Source of the DNA: Gracilibacillus lacisalsi DSM 19029
Lineage (GTDB): Bacteria > Bacillota > Bacilli > Bacillales > Amphibacillaceae
Reading direction: 5' to 3'
Length of the DNA: 64,000 bases
NCBI RefSeq assembly: GCF_000377765.1
Contig: NZ_KB898665.1
Location: 248,001 to 312,000, forward strand
A model generated the notes under the pieces. The model saw only the letters and a program-made list of their open reading frames with translations, was not told where the DNA came from and ran no database searches. Below, piece after piece: positions 63,680 through 64,000 of this stretch (its first letter is position 1; the number at the start of each line of letters is the position of its first letter). A program made the translations under genes and the position numbers.

Positions 63680-64000
63680 ATGAATACACAACGCTGGATG
63701 AGCTTGCATTTTTTTAGTTTCTTTTTAACATGGGGGATTTTTCTACCTTATTGGTCAGGTTGGATGATTCAAACAAAAGGGATATCTGTTTCTGAAGCTA
63801 GTTTGATCATGAGCTTAGGCTTGGTTGCAAGAGGGCTTTCAACTCTATTTGCCTTTCCTTATTTATCAGCGAAGGTAAGCAGTAAGAGGTTATTAAACAT
63901 CATGGCAATTGGTACACTAGTTGCTATTGTCTATTATATACCGTCGAACTCGTTTGTCAGTTTGTTAATAGCAACCATTATTTTGCATCTATTTTATCCT
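63680..64000 (+). CDS. MFS transporter, MFS_1-like (3' end outside window)
   Basis: ATG at 63680 with GAGGAGGATATATA upstream; the frame is open to the window edge (107 codons). The protein begins MNTQRWMSLHFFSFFLTWGIFLPYWSGWM, then a second helix and ALIMSLGLVARGLSTLFAFP-like motif (SLIMSLGLVARGLSTLFAFPYLSAKVSSKRLL), which is the arrangement of nucleoside/3-phenylpropionate-type MFS permeases (YwbF, HcaT). Divergent from a YeiL-like regulator that may control it. Confidence 0.8.
   Translation, partial: MNTQRWMSLHFFSFFLTWGIFLPYWSGWMIQTKGISVSEASLIMSLGLVARGLSTLFAFPYLSAKVSSKRLLNIMAIGTLVAIVYYIPSNSFVSLLIATIILHLFYP

Overview
The window reads as chromosomal DNA of a low-G+C, spore-former-type Bacillota, most likely a halotolerant or halophilic member of the Bacillaceae (a Gracilibacillus / Halobacillus / Oceanobacillus-like genus). 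The reasons are AT-rich codon use, strong AGGAGG-type ribosome binding sites, TTG/GTG starts, acidic secreted proteins, Bacillus-type cre sites, a SinI-family small protein and intergenic repeat families of a kind I associate with this family. No rRNA, tRNA, CRISPR array, transposase or prophage gene was seen. The genus assignment is inference.

Layout. 1-2.7 kb: a secreted GH53 galactanase running off the left edge, with a cre site. 2.8-4.0 kb: a DUF4317 protein. 4.1-11.5 kb: a complete C-P lyase core operon (phnG-H-I-J-K-L-M) with a GntR/PhnF-type regulator and, at its 3' end, a PHP-domain phosphoesterase in place of phnN/phnP. 11.7-19.2 kb: malic enzyme with a hidden 55-aa membrane protein gene upstream, a quinone-oxidoreductase-like gene, a DUF4386 membrane protein next to a Crp/Fnr regulator with a 24-bp palindrome, a thioesterase, an aminotransferase and a YjiH-type transporter. 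19.4-22.8 kb: a lipoprotein, then a plasmid-like ParM/ParR partition cassette with a helically phased centromere-like repeat array. 22.8-29.0 kb: a 1736-residue protein (pseudokinase, STAND-type ATPase, GAF, histidine kinase), its OmpR-type response regulator, and an unlisted 47-codon SinI-like gene between them. 29.3-33.5 kb: a wall-anchored esterase/xylanase with CBMs and its own cre.

33.7-45.5 kb: mqo; an epimerase-like SDR, an FAD oxidoreductase, an ECF41 sigma factor and a DoxX-like protein, with an exact match to the ECF41 promoter motif I remember; a chemoreceptor; a Na+/solute symporter with an M24 peptidase; two membrane proteins. 45.5-51.9 kb: a long inverted-repeat element, a second quinone reductase, an MFS exporter that may start at AUU, an SDR, a soluble chemoreceptor and a cstA-type gene with promoter and cre. 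52.0-58.0 kb: a LacI-controlled oligosaccharide ABC transporter plus oligo-1,6-glucosidase operon with three operators and an internal attenuator-like hairpin. 58.1-60.7 kb: a polar amino acid ABC transporter whose SBP and permease genes are split by a repeat element flanked by a 16-bp direct duplication. 60.8-64 kb: pepF, a YeiL-like Crp regulator and an MFS gene running off the right edge.

How the parts fit. Much of the window is carbon scavenging: galactan and xylan breakdown at the cell surface, oligosaccharide uptake and hydrolysis, and CcpA-type control by cre sites at the GH53, xylanase and cstA genes. The phn operon adds phosphonate-P scavenging with PhoP-like boxes. The less ordinary systems are the ParMRC-like cassette in apparently chromosomal surroundings, the pseudokinase/ATPase/histidine kinase with a SinI-like neighbour, and the ECF41 module.
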